Shown: positions 1 through 8,391 of the stretch, one piece after another
Numbering within the stretch: position 1 is the stretch's first letter
Layout: each line of letters begins with the position of its first letter
Assembly: GCA_013824685.1 (NCBI GenBank)
Contig: PNOG01000005.1
Location: forward strand, 1 to 64,000
Direction: 5' to 3'
DNA length: 64,000 bases
DNA from: Coprothermobacter sp.
GTDB lineage: Bacteria > Caldisericota > Caldisericia > Cryosericales > Cryosericaceae
The notes under the pieces: generated by a model
The model's input: the letters and a program-made list of their open reading frames with translations, nothing else
Databases searched by the model: none
Told to the model about the DNA's origin: nothing
Position numbers and translations under genes: made by a program

Positions 1-34
1 CGGATTGCAGACGATTCTAGAGCGGTTACACTGA
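1..34 (+). CDS. Possible C-terminal end of an upstream gene
   Basis: The second reading frame is open from the window edge and stops with TGA ending at 34, giving a short tail ending in ILERLH. The next gene starts 27 bases later on the same strand. The piece is far too short to identify. Support is only the open frame and the plausible spacing. Confidence 0.3.
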   Translation, partial: GLQTILERLH

Positions 35-61
35 AAGCATACCACGATGCCGAGGTGAACG

Positions 62-820
62 ATGGATTCTGGACAACAGTTCTTGCACGACACACGCTAC
101 GCTGCCGATATGCCCGAGCAACAGTCCGACCAGGAGGGGGGGTTGCCACAACCCCCTCTTGAACTACCTCCGGATGCCGGCATCCCTATGATCGCCCTTC
201 CGGACCCGAAGACGCTGAGGATCGCAGGCGTGGACCTGCGTACTGCCATCGACCGTCGCCACAGCATTCGCCTCTACCGCGACGAACCGTTGAGCATGGA
301 GGAACTGTCTTATCTGTTGTGGTGCACCCAGGGGGTCAAGGCGGTCACGCCACGCCCCTGCACGCTCCGCACCGTGCCGTCCGGTGGCGCGCGTCACGCC
401 TTCGAGACCTATCTGATGGTCCGTGCCGTCACCGGCCTGAAGCCTGGCATCTACCGGTTCCTTGCAATCGAGCATGCGCTACAACTCGTCAAGCCTGGAA
501 CGCAGACCCTGCAGGACGTCACGGGTCTGTGCGGCGACCAGAAGATGGTCGAACTGAGTGCCGTCACCTTCATCTGGGCGGCCGTTCCCTACCGCATGGT
601 CTGGCGCTACAGCCAGCGCGCCTATCGCGGCCTGTTTCTGGACGCCGGCCATGTCTGCCAGAACCTGTACCTGGCCGCCGAGGCCATCGACTGCGGCGTC
701 TGTGCCATCAATGCCTTCTTCGACGACGAGTTCAACACCTACCTCGGCTTCGACGCAGAGCAGGAGTTCGTCATCTACTGTGCGTCGCTGGGAAAGAAGC
801 CGACCGGCACCCAAGACTAG
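62..820 (+). CDS. SagB-type nitroreductase-family dehydrogenase
   Basis: A 252-residue protein of the SagB/ThcOx branch of the FMN nitroreductase superfamily. The N-terminal stretch with GLPQPPLELP and LPDP is typical of this branch. The flavin-binding core follows: RHSIRLY near residue 68, then PSGGARHAFETYLMV, and GHVCQNLYLAAEAIDCGVCAI near the end. Family members oxidise or reduce cyclic substrates using FMN; no azoline peptide cluster lies beside this copy, so the substrate is unknown. GAGGTG lies just before the ATG. The flavodoxin gene follows on the same strand about 100 bp later, which suggests but does not prove a shared redox role. Confidence 0.85.
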   Translation: MDSGQQFLHDTRYAADMPEQQSDQEGGLPQPPLELPPDAGIPMIALPDPKTLRIAGVDLRTAIDRRHSIRLYRDEPLSMEELSYLLWCTQGVKAVTPRPCTLRTVPSGGARHAFETYLMVRAVTGLKPGIYRFLAIEHALQLVKPGTQTLQDVTGLCGDQKMVELSAVTFIWAAVPYRMVWRYSQRAYRGLFLDAGHVCQNLYLAAEAIDCGVCAINAFFDDEFNTYLGFDAEQEFVIYCASLGKKPTGTQD

Positions 821-919
821 TTCCAGCCTGGGAGGACATGCCGGAGCATCCTGCGCGAAGGAACCTTCACTTGACACATGGGGCTGCAAGACTAGTCTGG
901 CGTGAAAGGGAGGCACACA

Positions 920-1405
920 ATGCCCAATGCACTGGTCGTGTTCTATTCACTGGACGGTGACGTCCGATTTCTGGCCCGGTCGCTTGCCAAGGAGCTGCAG
1001 CTCGACTCCATGGAGCTGGAGCTGGTCAAGCCGCACCCGACACATGGGTTCATGAAGTACTTCAAGGGTGGGTTTCTGGCTGCCACCGGCGCCACACCGC
1101 CTCTCCGTCCACTCGCGCACGACGCCGCGCACTATGACCTGGTATTCATTGGGACACCCGTCTGGAACGGCCACCCAGCCCCGGCCGTGCGCACGTTCCT
1201 CAAGGGAGCCGACCTCAAGGGAACGAGAGTCGCTTTCTTCACCTGCTACGGCGACGACGACATCAAGACCCAGCGGATCCTGACTTCACTGGTGCCCGGA
1301 GCCAAGGTTGTCGGTCGCATCGGCTTCAAACTGCCCCTCAAGATGGACAAGGAGCAATGTACTACCGACCTGGTCCGCTGGGCCAAGGACGTGCTGAACA
1401 GCTGA
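920..1405 (+). CDS. Flavodoxin-family protein
   Basis: A 161-residue flavodoxin-like electron carrier or quinone-reductase-type protein. It opens with ALVVFYSLDGDVRFLARSLA, the FMN phosphate-binding loop region of flavodoxins. It then carries YDLVFIGTPVWNGHPAPAVRTFL, the conserved second flavin loop. The ATG at 920 is preferred over an in-frame GTG 18 bases upstream because AGGGAGG lies six bases before it. The length fits single-domain flavodoxins. It follows the SagB-type flavoenzyme and could donate electrons to it; that link is inference from position. Confidence 0.85.
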   Translation: MPNALVVFYSLDGDVRFLARSLAKELQLDSMELELVKPHPTHGFMKYFKGGFLAATGATPPLRPLAHDAAHYDLVFIGTPVWNGHPAPAVRTFLKGADLKGTRVAFFTCYGDDDIKTQRILTSLVPGAKVVGRIGFKLPLKMDKEQCTTDLVRWAKDVLNS

Positions 1406-1421
1406 CGCGGCAGTCTGACGG

Positions 1422-1449
1422 TTGACGTGCGCCGCAGGGCCGCTATCCT
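1422..1449 (+). promoter_or_regulatory. Leaderless promoter of the GNAT gene
   Basis: TTGACG (1422-1427) and TATCCT (1444-1449) are separated by 16 bp. The ATG of the next gene begins seven bases after the -10 box, where transcription should start, so the mRNA is predicted to be leaderless. No ribosome binding site is present. Confidence 0.65.
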
Positions 1450-1455
1450 GCCCCT

Positions 1456-2274
1456 ATGCCCCGACGAAAGGCAACAGTCATAGCCCCTCCCAGAGACACC
1501 TCATCCGACGAGGCGGCACTGCGCGCCCTGTACCGCAAGGATCCGTCGCGCATCCTGCCAAATCCACTGTGGAAGACCGTCGCGCGCCTGCAGTCCCTCG
1601 AGTGCAGGTTCATTGATGACGCCGGCTCGGTGACGGGCGTCGAACTGCGAGAACCCGGGAAGCTGCTCATCTATGGGACCCGGACGCAGGATCCCCTGAA
1701 GGCTGCGTCGGTCAAGCTGGACGGCGTCCCCACCGTATATATCCACAATGACTTCGTGGCTCCTCTTGCCCCGTGGTTCGACCACAAAGAAGCTGTCTTC
1801 CGTATGCTCCACACCGGAAGTGAGCTGCCGCTGCGCGCCACGATCCACGGATACGCTGTGCGGGAGGTCGACATGGCGACTGAACTCCCTCTCGTGGCCA
1901 CGATCCTGCATGCCTGCTACGACACACCCACGCCGGGTGTCGATGAGATCTCGACATGGACTCGGCTCCCGGTCTTTGACGCGCGCACCTGGCTGTGGAT
2001 CGTAGACCGCAAGGAGAAACGCCCCGTCGCCTGCGGGATCGCCGACGTCGACCTGTCGACTGGTGAGGGTTGCCTGGAGCGAATCCAGGTCCTCCCGGCG
2101 TTCCGCGGCATTGGACTGGGTACCATGCTGGTGCAAGAACTGGTCTATCGCCTGGAACAGAAGGTCTCATTTACGACGGTTGCGGGCCAGGTGAAGAACT
2201 CCTGTGAACCAGAGCACCTCTTCCGTCGTTGCGGCTTCGCCGGCCGTGACGTCTGGTGGATCCTCCGCCGGTAG
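1456..2274 (+). CDS. GNAT-family N-acetyltransferase with N-terminal extension
   Basis: A 272-residue protein. The C-terminal half (about 135-272) is a GNAT acetyltransferase fold. The acetyl-CoA loop is visible in IQVLPAFRGIGLGTMLVQELV and a late conserved block in EPEHLFRRCGF. The first 130 residues match no family I recognise and may bind the acceptor. The substrate is unknown. The start codon lies directly at the predicted transcription start, with no Shine-Dalgarno sequence. It converges with the metallopeptidase gene, the two stops being only 15 bp apart. Confidence 0.8.
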   Translation: MPRRKATVIAPPRDTSSDEAALRALYRKDPSRILPNPLWKTVARLQSLECRFIDDAGSVTGVELREPGKLLIYGTRTQDPLKAASVKLDGVPTVYIHNDFVAPLAPWFDHKEAVFRMLHTGSELPLRATIHGYAVREVDMATELPLVATILHACYDTPTPGVDEISTWTRLPVFDARTWLWIVDRKEKRPVACGIADVDLSTGEGCLERIQVLPAFRGIGLGTMLVQELVYRLEQKVSFTTVAGQVKNSCEPEHLFRRCGFAGRDVWWILRR

Positions 2275-2289
2275 CACGACTTCTCTGTC

Positions 2290-3006
2290 CTAGATTGTCA
2301 GTGTTCCCCCGTGGTCCTTCAGCCAGCGCCTGCGCGCGTCATAGTCTGGCAGGACCGACGCGACGACTGCCCAGAACCTGTCCGAGTGGTTCATCTCGCA
2401 GCAGTGTGCCAGCTCGTGTACGACTACATAGTCGACCACATCCATGGGAGCCATGATGAGGCGCCAGGCGAAGCTGACGGTGCCGCTGGTACTGCACGAT
2501 CCCCACCGCCGCTCGGCGCCCGTGATGCGCAGCCGTGGAACGCTCACACCGACCAGGGGCGCGTAGTGATGGACTCGTTCAGCAAGAAGGTCTCGTGCCC
2601 GGGCGCGGTACCACTCCTCGAAGACCCCTTCTCCGCGATCGAACGTCGCCATGTCCAGGATGAACCCTGTCTTCTCGTCAAAGGTCAGCGGTGTCTCCTG
2701 AAACGCAACAACTACGAACGGCCATTCGCGTCCCAGGTACGGGAAGCGTTCTCCTGTCAAGAAGTCGTGCCTCGGCAGCAGGGACACATGGCTGCGCGCC
2801 TTCGCAAGCTTGTCCTCGATCCATCTCGCCTTCTCCCTTAGCAGGGACTCCACGAACCACACCGGCGTCCGTGCGGTCGCCCGCACCACCAGCGTAGCGT
2901 CGGACCGGACCTCCAGCCCCACAGTCCGGCGGCGGGACCGTACCAGCACATATGCGCCCGCGACGGGACTCGTGCGTTGCTCCCCTTCGGGTTTCTTCAT
3001 GCTCAT
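2290..3006 (-). CDS. YgjP/SprT-like (DUF45) zinc metallopeptidase
   Basis: A 238-residue protein of the YgjP-like metal-dependent hydrolase family. The signature is VVHELAHCCEMNHSDRFW near residue 195, an HExxH zinc motif with a downstream acidic/His region. The preceding WGSCSTSGTVSFAWRL block is also diagnostic. Upstream are PVWFVESLLREKARWI and the beta-rich N-terminal domain. Family members are cytosolic and their substrates are mostly undefined. The start codon sits at the edge of a repeated element shared with the region upstream of 28445, so this gene's leader comes from that repeat. A second in-frame ATG lies two codons in. Confidence 0.85.
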   Translation of the reverse strand: MSMKKPEGEQRTSPVAGAYVLVRSRRRTVGLEVRSDATLVVRATARTPVWFVESLLREKARWIEDKLAKARSHVSLLPRHDFLTGERFPYLGREWPFVVVAFQETPLTFDEKTGFILDMATFDRGEGVFEEWYRARARDLLAERVHHYAPLVGVSVPRLRITGAERRWGSCSTSGTVSFAWRLIMAPMDVVDYVVVHELAHCCEMNHSDRFWAVVASVLPDYDARRRWLKDHGGTLTI

Positions 3007-3050
3007 GAATTGTGAATCCCTTTGGGGTCAGGCACTATGGTCTTCACATT
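3003..3050 (-). repeat. Copy B of a ~50-bp dispersed element
   Basis: About 40 bp here match, with three differences, the complement of 28351-28400. The shared core includes GGGGTCAGGCACT and ATTCACAATTCATGAG. In both places the element lies just upstream of a gene and points the same way relative to it. Here it supplies the leader and start-codon context of the metallopeptidase gene. Confidence 0.75.
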
Positions 3051-3150
3051 CCAGATGTCAGTGCTGAGTGCTCCCCGGCCCTGGGTTTCCATGTTTTCCA
3101 TGCGAGTATTGTGCCCCCATGTCGAGGAAGCGCAACCGACATATCTCTAC

Positions 3151-3174
3151 TTAACGATGGGTTAACGCTATGCT
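3151..3174 (+). promoter_or_regulatory. Candidate direct-repeat operator and -10 box of the two-component operon
   Basis: TTAACG occurs twice, at 3151-3156 and 3162-3167, exactly 11 bp start to start. TATGCT (3169-3174) follows immediately. Eleven-bp direct repeats abutting a promoter are typical of OmpR-family regulators, so autoregulation by the product of the next gene is plausible. No good -35 hexamer is present, consistent with an activator-dependent promoter. Confidence 0.4.
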
Positions 3175-3232
3175 GGTATCATCGAGGCGCGCAGGAAAAC
3201 CTGCGACATTGGGAGAGAGGAGGAGAGCGACG

Positions 3233-3934
3233 ATGAGAGTATTGGTTGTCGAGGATGAACCGACGATGCTGTCCGCGCTTTCTGACGCACTGACACACGA
3301 ACGGCTGGTGGTCGATACCGCGCTGGACGGTCGCGATGCACTCGGCATGGTCCACGTCGAACAGGCGTACGACCTGATCCTGCTGGACTTGATGATGCCC
3401 CACATGGACGGCCTCACGTTTCTCAGGACGATCCGGTCCGAGGGACATGCCATGCCCGTGCTGGTGCTGACTGCCCGGGACCTCACAAATGACAAAGTCT
3501 CCGGCCTGGACGCGGGCGCCGACGACTACCTGACCAAACCCTTCGACCTCGATGAACTGCTGGCACGCGTGCGTGCGCTCCTGCGCAGGAATGGAAACCA
3601 CAAGACATCTGTTCTGCGGGCGGGAGCAGTAGAGCTGGACACTGTCACCCATGTCTGCCGTGTGCACGAAAGGACGGTGACATTGGCCACCAAGGAAGAG
3701 CAGCTTCTCGAATATCTGCTGCGCAACCAGGGCCGCATCGTGCCGCGCGAGGAACTGGAAGACCACCTGTGGGACGCCAAGGCATCGCTGTGGTCCGACA
3801 CGCTGCGCACGCATATTCGGTATCTGCGTGCCAAGCTGGACACTGACCCGGAGCATCCACTCATCACGACCCTGCGTGGACTGGGCTACGGCATCGTCGC
3901 CCCCTCCGACAAGGGAGACGGACATGACTCATAA
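3233..3934 (+). CDS. OmpR/PhoB-family response regulator
   Basis: A 233-residue regulator. The receiver domain spans about 1-118, with the acidic pocket VVEDEP, phospho-acceptor Asp52 in LILLDLMMPHMDG and the KPF lysine loop. The C-terminal winged helix (about 135-225) ends with the typical HIRYLRAKLD and TLRGLGYGI. The ATG at 3233 follows a strong GAGAGGAGGAGAG run. The stop overlaps the start of the sensor kinase gene by 11 bases, so the two are co-translated partners. The signal is unknown. Confidence 0.95.
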   Translation: MRVLVVEDEPTMLSALSDALTHERLVVDTALDGRDALGMVHVEQAYDLILLDLMMPHMDGLTFLRTIRSEGHAMPVLVLTARDLTNDKVSGLDAGADDYLTKPFDLDELLARVRALLRRNGNHKTSVLRAGAVELDTVTHVCRVHERTVTLATKEEQLLEYLLRNQGRIVPREELEDHLWDAKASLWSDTLRTHIRYLRAKLDTDPEHPLITTLRGLGYGIVAPSDKGDGHDS

Positions 3935-6386
3935 GCTTGCAGGAACGCGCTCTCGTCTGATTTTCGCCGCAGTTCTGCTGTTCATAGCGGCGATCGTCCT
4001 GGGGAGTCTCATGCGCAACGCAACACCGGGTGCAGCCGACCCAGACACCCAGGAGATCACGACGGCCGAAGTGGGCACGACCATCCGGGAGCGCATCGCA
4101 AACCTGGACACGAAAGCGATAACGAATGAGACGGTTCGGAGTGCGATTGCTGACCAGCTGCCCGCTCTCGGTACACGAGGCTTCATCCGTGTCCACATCG
4201 CGAGCAAGAACGTCGACGTCCTGGTTGGAGCCGACTACAATCTCGACCAGGTCTTGGGAAACACTATTGGTGAAAACTTCTGGCACTACCGCCTGTCGCT
4301 CGCTCCTGTGAATGCGCCGGAGGAACTCCAGCCGTTGTACGTGACCTACTCAAATTCCGGTATGGGCAACTACTGGGGCGAGCTCATCATCGGCAGCGCA
4401 GGTCCCACTGCAGTTCAGGTCAGGACCTCTTTGGCATTCATGATCGCCATGTGGGTGTGTCTGTGCCTCGCAGCTGTGTGTATCATCGCAGTGTTTGTGA
4501 TACCTGCGAACCACATCGCGCGCAGAGCGAAGTCGTGGACCCCGTTGCGCCGTGGACTGACCCTGGCTCTGGTCGGTGCCGTCCTCGCCGTTCCCGTTGC
4601 GTGGACCCTGCTCAGCAGGACGCACGCCACAGCACGGGCGGACTTTGCCCGAGGAACGGAACTCACCCTGACGTCCACAGCGAACACCATGTCAGAGTGG
4701 CTCTCGAAAGGCGAAGTTTCGGCAGCATATCTGCACGCGACGTATGCCATGTCCTACCCGGATTGCTCATTCCGCATCCTGGTGGACGGCAAGCTGCAGG
4801 ATCGGGCGGGCGTCGACTACGGTCCCGCCGCCTATCAGAAGCCTGGCGACCCGCCGACATGGCGCAACCTGGCTCCTCTCACCGAGGGTGGCACGCCGCG
4901 GCCAGCCTATGTGACATCGGCCACCAAGGGCAATGTCCGCGTAGAACTGGTTGCACCGGAGACAGGCTACTGGCAAGTCATCCACCTGCGTCACACACTC
5001 CTCTGGGCTGTCCCTCTCCTTCTCGCTATCCTCTTTGCGCTGGGATACCTAATGGGCCGACGGCCTGAATCCACGGTCCCATCTTCCGAGGAGATCCTCC
5101 GCCACGCGGTCACCCGCCAAGCAGTCCTCACGGTCCTCGTCGTCTGCCTGGCGCTGGTGCCCGCTGCCGGATGGTTCGTGCAGACGTATGAGGCAGCAGC
5201 CGTCGGCCGGCTCGACAAAACCCTGCAGCATGATGCTGCGACTGTCAGAGGTCTGCTGAGCAGTCTGGATCCAACAGTAGCCGCCAAGAAATCCCTCCAG
5301 ATTGCGGACTCTTCGCTGACTGTGGCCCGAACCGGCATGGTGTTCTCTCTCAAGTTCCAGCTGAAGGACGGGCGAGCGGACGGTTTCACCATCAACCCTG
5401 CGGAGAGCATGCTCAGCGTGGTGACAGGCACGGACACGCCCACGGCCCGCATCATCCCAAATCATACCGATCGGTCTGTCCCGCCCGGCCGCAACCTGGT
5501 CGTGCGCGTTATTGGAGCCAGTGGCCGGCTGAAAGACGGAACAGTCTACACATTCCTCCTGGGAACGACGATGCGACCCGTCGAACAAGATATGCAGGAG
5601 CTGTGGAAATCCGCTGCATGGGCTGGGCCCATCGCTTTCCTGTTCATTGTCCTGGCCGGTCTCATCGCGGCCAGTCTCGCTTTGCACCCGGTCGCCGAGT
5701 CGATGCGCCGGCTGGAGCAGTTCACCGGCGATGCTGGGCACGAACTGCGAACTCCACTCAGCTCCATCCGCCTCAACGCGCAGGTCGCACTGAACCAGGA
5801 TGAGCAACCCGAGGACTTCCGCAGGCATCTCACAGCCATCGCATCACAGGCCGAGCGCTCCACGCACCTCTCGGAGTCGCTGCTCCTGCTGGCACGTCTC
5901 GACCGCGACCAGTCTTCCCCGCTGGCCCCCGTCCAGCTGCTGGACATCTGGACCGACCTGCACAGCGCGCATGCCGAGACCTTGAACGCGAAGTCGGTGA
6001 AGCTGCAGGCGCCAGAAACAGAGGTGACCCTCGTGACCAATCGCGAGTTGCTGACCGTCGCCTTGGACAACCTGGTGGAGAACGCCATCCGCTATGCGCC
6101 CGACGGGACAACCGTCGCCATCACTGCTCAGCGAACCGAAGATACGGTGACCATCGCCGTCACCGACCAGGGCCCCGGCATGCCGCCTGAGGCGCTACCC
6201 CACATCTGGGACCGCTTCACCCGCGTCGACCCCAGTCGAAGCCGGGAGTCCGGGGGCAACGGCCTGGGCCTGGCAATCGTCCGCAAGTCAGTGGAAGCCA
6301 TGCACGGCCATGTCGCCGTCACGAGCGAGGTCGGTAAGGGCAGCACATTCTCCATCATCCTGCCGGCGGGAACTGATAGCGTCTAG
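3924..6386 (+). CDS. Large multi-pass sensor histidine kinase
   Basis: An 820-residue kinase partnered with the preceding regulator. Six membrane segments are predicted near residues 10-27, 171-193, 211-230, 356-376, 399-418 and 567-588. These leave three extracytoplasmic segments, an unusually elaborate input region for this class. The catalytic core has His606 in GDAGHELRTPLSSIRL, an N box in LVENAIRYAPDG, DQGPGMP (about 748) and GNGLGLAIVRK (about 778). The start at 3924 is preceded by AAGGGAGACGG. The gene ends four bases into the convergent CGGC-domain gene. The ligand cannot be inferred. Confidence 0.93.
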   Translation: MTHKLAGTRSRLIFAAVLLFIAAIVLGSLMRNATPGAADPDTQEITTAEVGTTIRERIANLDTKAITNETVRSAIADQLPALGTRGFIRVHIASKNVDVLVGADYNLDQVLGNTIGENFWHYRLSLAPVNAPEELQPLYVTYSNSGMGNYWGELIIGSAGPTAVQVRTSLAFMIAMWVCLCLAAVCIIAVFVIPANHIARRAKSWTPLRRGLTLALVGAVLAVPVAWTLLSRTHATARADFARGTELTLTSTANTMSEWLSKGEVSAAYLHATYAMSYPDCSFRILVDGKLQDRAGVDYGPAAYQKPGDPPTWRNLAPLTEGGTPRPAYVTSATKGNVRVELVAPETGYWQVIHLRHTLLWAVPLLLAILFALGYLMGRRPESTVPSSEEILRHAVTRQAVLTVLVVCLALVPAAGWFVQTYEAAAVGRLDKTLQHDAATVRGLLSSLDPTVAAKKSLQIADSSLTVARTGMVFSLKFQLKDGRADGFTINPAESMLSVVTGTDTPTARIIPNHTDRSVPPGRNLVVRVIGASGRLKDGTVYTFLLGTTMRPVEQDMQELWKSAAWAGPIAFLFIVLAGLIAASLALHPVAESMRRLEQFTGDAGHELRTPLSSIRLNAQVALNQDEQPEDFRRHLTAIASQAERSTHLSESLLLLARLDRDQSSPLAPVQLLDIWTDLHSAHAETLNAKSVKLQAPETEVTLVTNRELLTVALDNLVENAIRYAPDGTTVAITAQRTEDTVTIAVTDQGPGMPPEALPHIWDRFTRVDPSRSRESGGNGLGLAIVRKSVEAMHGHVAVTSEVGKGSTFSIILPAGTDSV

Positions 6387-6832
6387 TCGTATGCCAGGCG
6401 GATCTCCTCGGTGGCAAGCGTGGGCTGGATGAGCTCCTGCCACACGGGAGACTGCCAGGAACCCAACGCGTCGTGGATCTTGAAGTACTTCTGAGGGATG
6501 GGGTGGGTTCCGACGACGACAGGGATGCCATATTGCTCCTGGATGAACCGTCGGAACTCGTCGATCCGCGCGCACGGCGGGTAGCCGACGAGCATGCCGG
6601 TGGCAAGGTGGATGACGGTCACCCCGTTCTTCTTCATCTCGGCGGGAGCGTATTCGATGTTGCCCCCGGGACACCCGCCGCACGTGGTACAGCCGACGAG
6701 TTCTACTTCTTTCCCCACGTAGATGCTGAACGCCCCCTCACGGTCCCTCAAGGCGCGCAGGCATTTGCCAGCCGCGCAGGTATGGTATCTGTTGCACATG
6801 ATCATCCCAACACGCACGATTTCGCCGCTCAT
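6383..6832 (-). CDS. CGGC domain-containing protein
   Basis: A 149-residue cysteine-rich protein of the CGGC family, common in anaerobes and thought to bind metal or a metal cluster. The N terminus carries MCNRYHTCAAGKC. The defining CTTCGGCPGG lies near residue 48, and a third cysteine region in GYPPCARIDEF. The C-terminal GIPVVVGTHPIP is also typical. GAGGAGG lies just upstream of the ATG. No function has been shown for the family that I can cite. The stop overlaps that of the convergent kinase gene. Confidence 0.85.
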   Translation of the reverse strand: MSGEIVRVGMIMCNRYHTCAAGKCLRALRDREGAFSIYVGKEVELVGCTTCGGCPGGNIEYAPAEMKKNGVTVIHLATGMLVGYPPCARIDEFRRFIQEQYGIPVVVGTHPIPQKYFKIHDALGSWQSPVWQELIQPTLATEEIRLAYD

Positions 6833-6960
6833 CGAACCTCCTCATCACACAGAACAGATCCAACAGTAAGTCTAGCCACATTCGGTCCCGCAGGCCAGAT
6901 CAAAGTACCAATCTCCTTGACCAACAGCCGATTCGGAATACCATGGGAGCATAGCGCAAC

Positions 6961-6995
6961 ATGCGTCACGCTTACTGCGTTATGCACTATGAGTA
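6961..6995 (+). repeat. Heptamer-type repeat upstream of the ATPase gene
   Basis: Degenerate seven-base units of the ATGCGTC / ACTGCGT / TATGCAC type lie here. They match units at 8201-8231 downstream of the same gene. Together they bracket the ATPase gene and suggest a mobile or recombining unit. Confidence 0.5.
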
Positions 6996-7032
6996 TTGGC
7001 GACGGCAAGATTCGAATGAGTGGAGGTGTGCA

Positions 7033-8175
7033 ATGGTTGGAAACCCTTTTGTGCTCGGACTCGTGCGCGGCCCGGATCTGTGCGACCGGAAGCATGAACT
7101 TGAAGACCTCTGCAGTCGCGCTCAGAACGGTCACAACGTCATCCTGGTGTCCCCCAGACAATACGGCAAGTCGTCGCTTGTCCTCGAGGCGCAGGAACAG
7201 TTGCGGGCCTCTGGTTTTCTCACAGTCTATGTGGACCTCCTCGCGATAGCTTCCGATAGTGATGTGCCGCGGAAGCTTGCAGCGGCCCTGGTGACCGACC
7301 TTGGCCGGGGCGCCGACCCCGTCACCTTGGCGAAGCGTGTCAAGAACCTGTTTTCGCGCATCGTCCCCTCCATCGACCTTACTCCCACGGGAGCGACCGT
7401 CTCTATCGGTCTTGCTCAGGATGCCGACCCAATCGTGCTGCTTACCGACGTGCTCGACAGCATGTACCGGTACGTCGAACGACAGAAGGTCCGCGCATGT
7501 GTTGTCCTCGACGAGTTCCAGGAAATCGGAAGACTGCCTGGCTCACGGACTATCGAGGCTACCTTCCGTTCCTATCTGCAGGACCGTCGCAACATATCCT
7601 TCTTCTTTGTGGGCAGCCGGCGGCAAGCACTGACCGAGATGTTCACTCGCGCAAGACCTCTGTACCAGACGGCGTACCTCACGCCTCTCGAGAGAATTCC
7701 ACGTGAGGACTTTGTCCCATACATCACGGAACGCTTCGACCGTACTGGCAAGAAGTGCTCACCAGAGACGGCCGGCCTTATCTACGACCGCGTGGATGGA
7801 TACCCCGCATACGTGCAGCGGCTCGCTGGCGCTGCATGGGACTTGTCGAGTCTGACGTGCACGAAAGAGAAGATCGAAAACGCATATGGCAGTCTGCTTA
7901 CAGTGGCAGGCGTCGAGTTCGGCTCTACCTGGATCAGCCTACCACTTGGGCAACGAACACTCCTGCAGGCGCTGGCGGCAGAATCCACGACCCAGCTGAC
8001 ATCCGCCGATTACCTGCGACGACATGGCCTAGTTGCCAGCACGGTACAGCGGGCCATCAAGCCCCTGCTCGAGCTCGATCTCGTAGAACGCACCCCCGCG
8101 ACGGGACGCTTCTTCGTCGTAGACCCAATGTTGGCCGCGTGGGTATCCCGTTCGCCAGCAATCGAACTGAAATAA
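7033..8175 (+). CDS. Archaeal-type AAA ATPase with C-terminal winged helix
   Basis: A 380-residue stand-alone P-loop ATPase resembling the archaeal ATPase / DUF234-type group. The N terminus has CDRKHELEDL. Walker A lies in SPRQYGKSSL (about 40-48), Walker B in VVLDEFQEIGR (about 157-167), and a sensor-like FFFVGSRRQAL follows. A helical lid ends in a winged-helix region (LRRHGLVASTVQRAIKPLLELDLVER). The ATG at 7033 is set by GGAGGTG eight bases upstream. Members are widespread in archaea and thermophiles; their role is unknown. The gene is isolated and flanked by heptamer repeats. A truncated relative lies at 26969-27112. Confidence 0.85.
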   Translation: MVGNPFVLGLVRGPDLCDRKHELEDLCSRAQNGHNVILVSPRQYGKSSLVLEAQEQLRASGFLTVYVDLLAIASDSDVPRKLAAALVTDLGRGADPVTLAKRVKNLFSRIVPSIDLTPTGATVSIGLAQDADPIVLLTDVLDSMYRYVERQKVRACVVLDEFQEIGRLPGSRTIEATFRSYLQDRRNISFFFVGSRRQALTEMFTRARPLYQTAYLTPLERIPREDFVPYITERFDRTGKKCSPETAGLIYDRVDGYPAYVQRLAGAAWDLSSLTCTKEKIENAYGSLLTVAGVEFGSTWISLPLGQRTLLQALAAESTTQLTSADYLRRHGLVASTVQRAIKPLLELDLVERTPATGRFFVVDPMLAAWVSRSPAIELK

Positions 8176-8200
8176 CAGACACTTCCTGTGGTTTGCTGTT

Positions 8201-8231
8201 CATGACGCATAGTGCGTTACGCATCATGCGT
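8201..8231 (+). repeat. Heptamer-type repeat downstream of the ATPase gene
   Basis: Tandem alternating units TGACGCA, AGTGCGT, ACGCATC and ATGCGT form overlapping small palindromes. They match the degenerate units before the ATPase gene at 6961-6995. Confidence 0.55.
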
Positions 8232-8300
8232 TTTCCTCTACGGTACTCCGGCGGCAGTACACGTCCTTTCGGAATACTAATGTCACCCACGCTCTGCATG

Positions 8301-8338
8301 CAGAAGCCCTAGTGCAGGATCCTGCACTAGGGCTTCTG
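8301..8338. terminator. Perfect 38-bp palindrome between convergent genes
   Basis: The arms 8301-8319 and 8320-8338 are exact complements with no unpaired centre, which contains GCAGGATCCTGC. It lies between the stops of the ATPase gene (+) and mrp (-), so a bidirectional terminator is likely. Neither side carries a clear T-run. Its length and perfection are unusual for a terminator. Confidence 0.55.
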
Positions 8339-8391
8339 ACGTCTTTCAGGAACTACGTTGCGGCTTTCGAGTTACTGGACCTTCAGGATCC

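Noticed and set aside
1-165. Open frame in phase 1 overlapping the nitroreductase start
   Set aside because: It overlaps the gene by over 100 bases, and its translation looks like noise. The nitroreductase N terminus is supported by family motifs.
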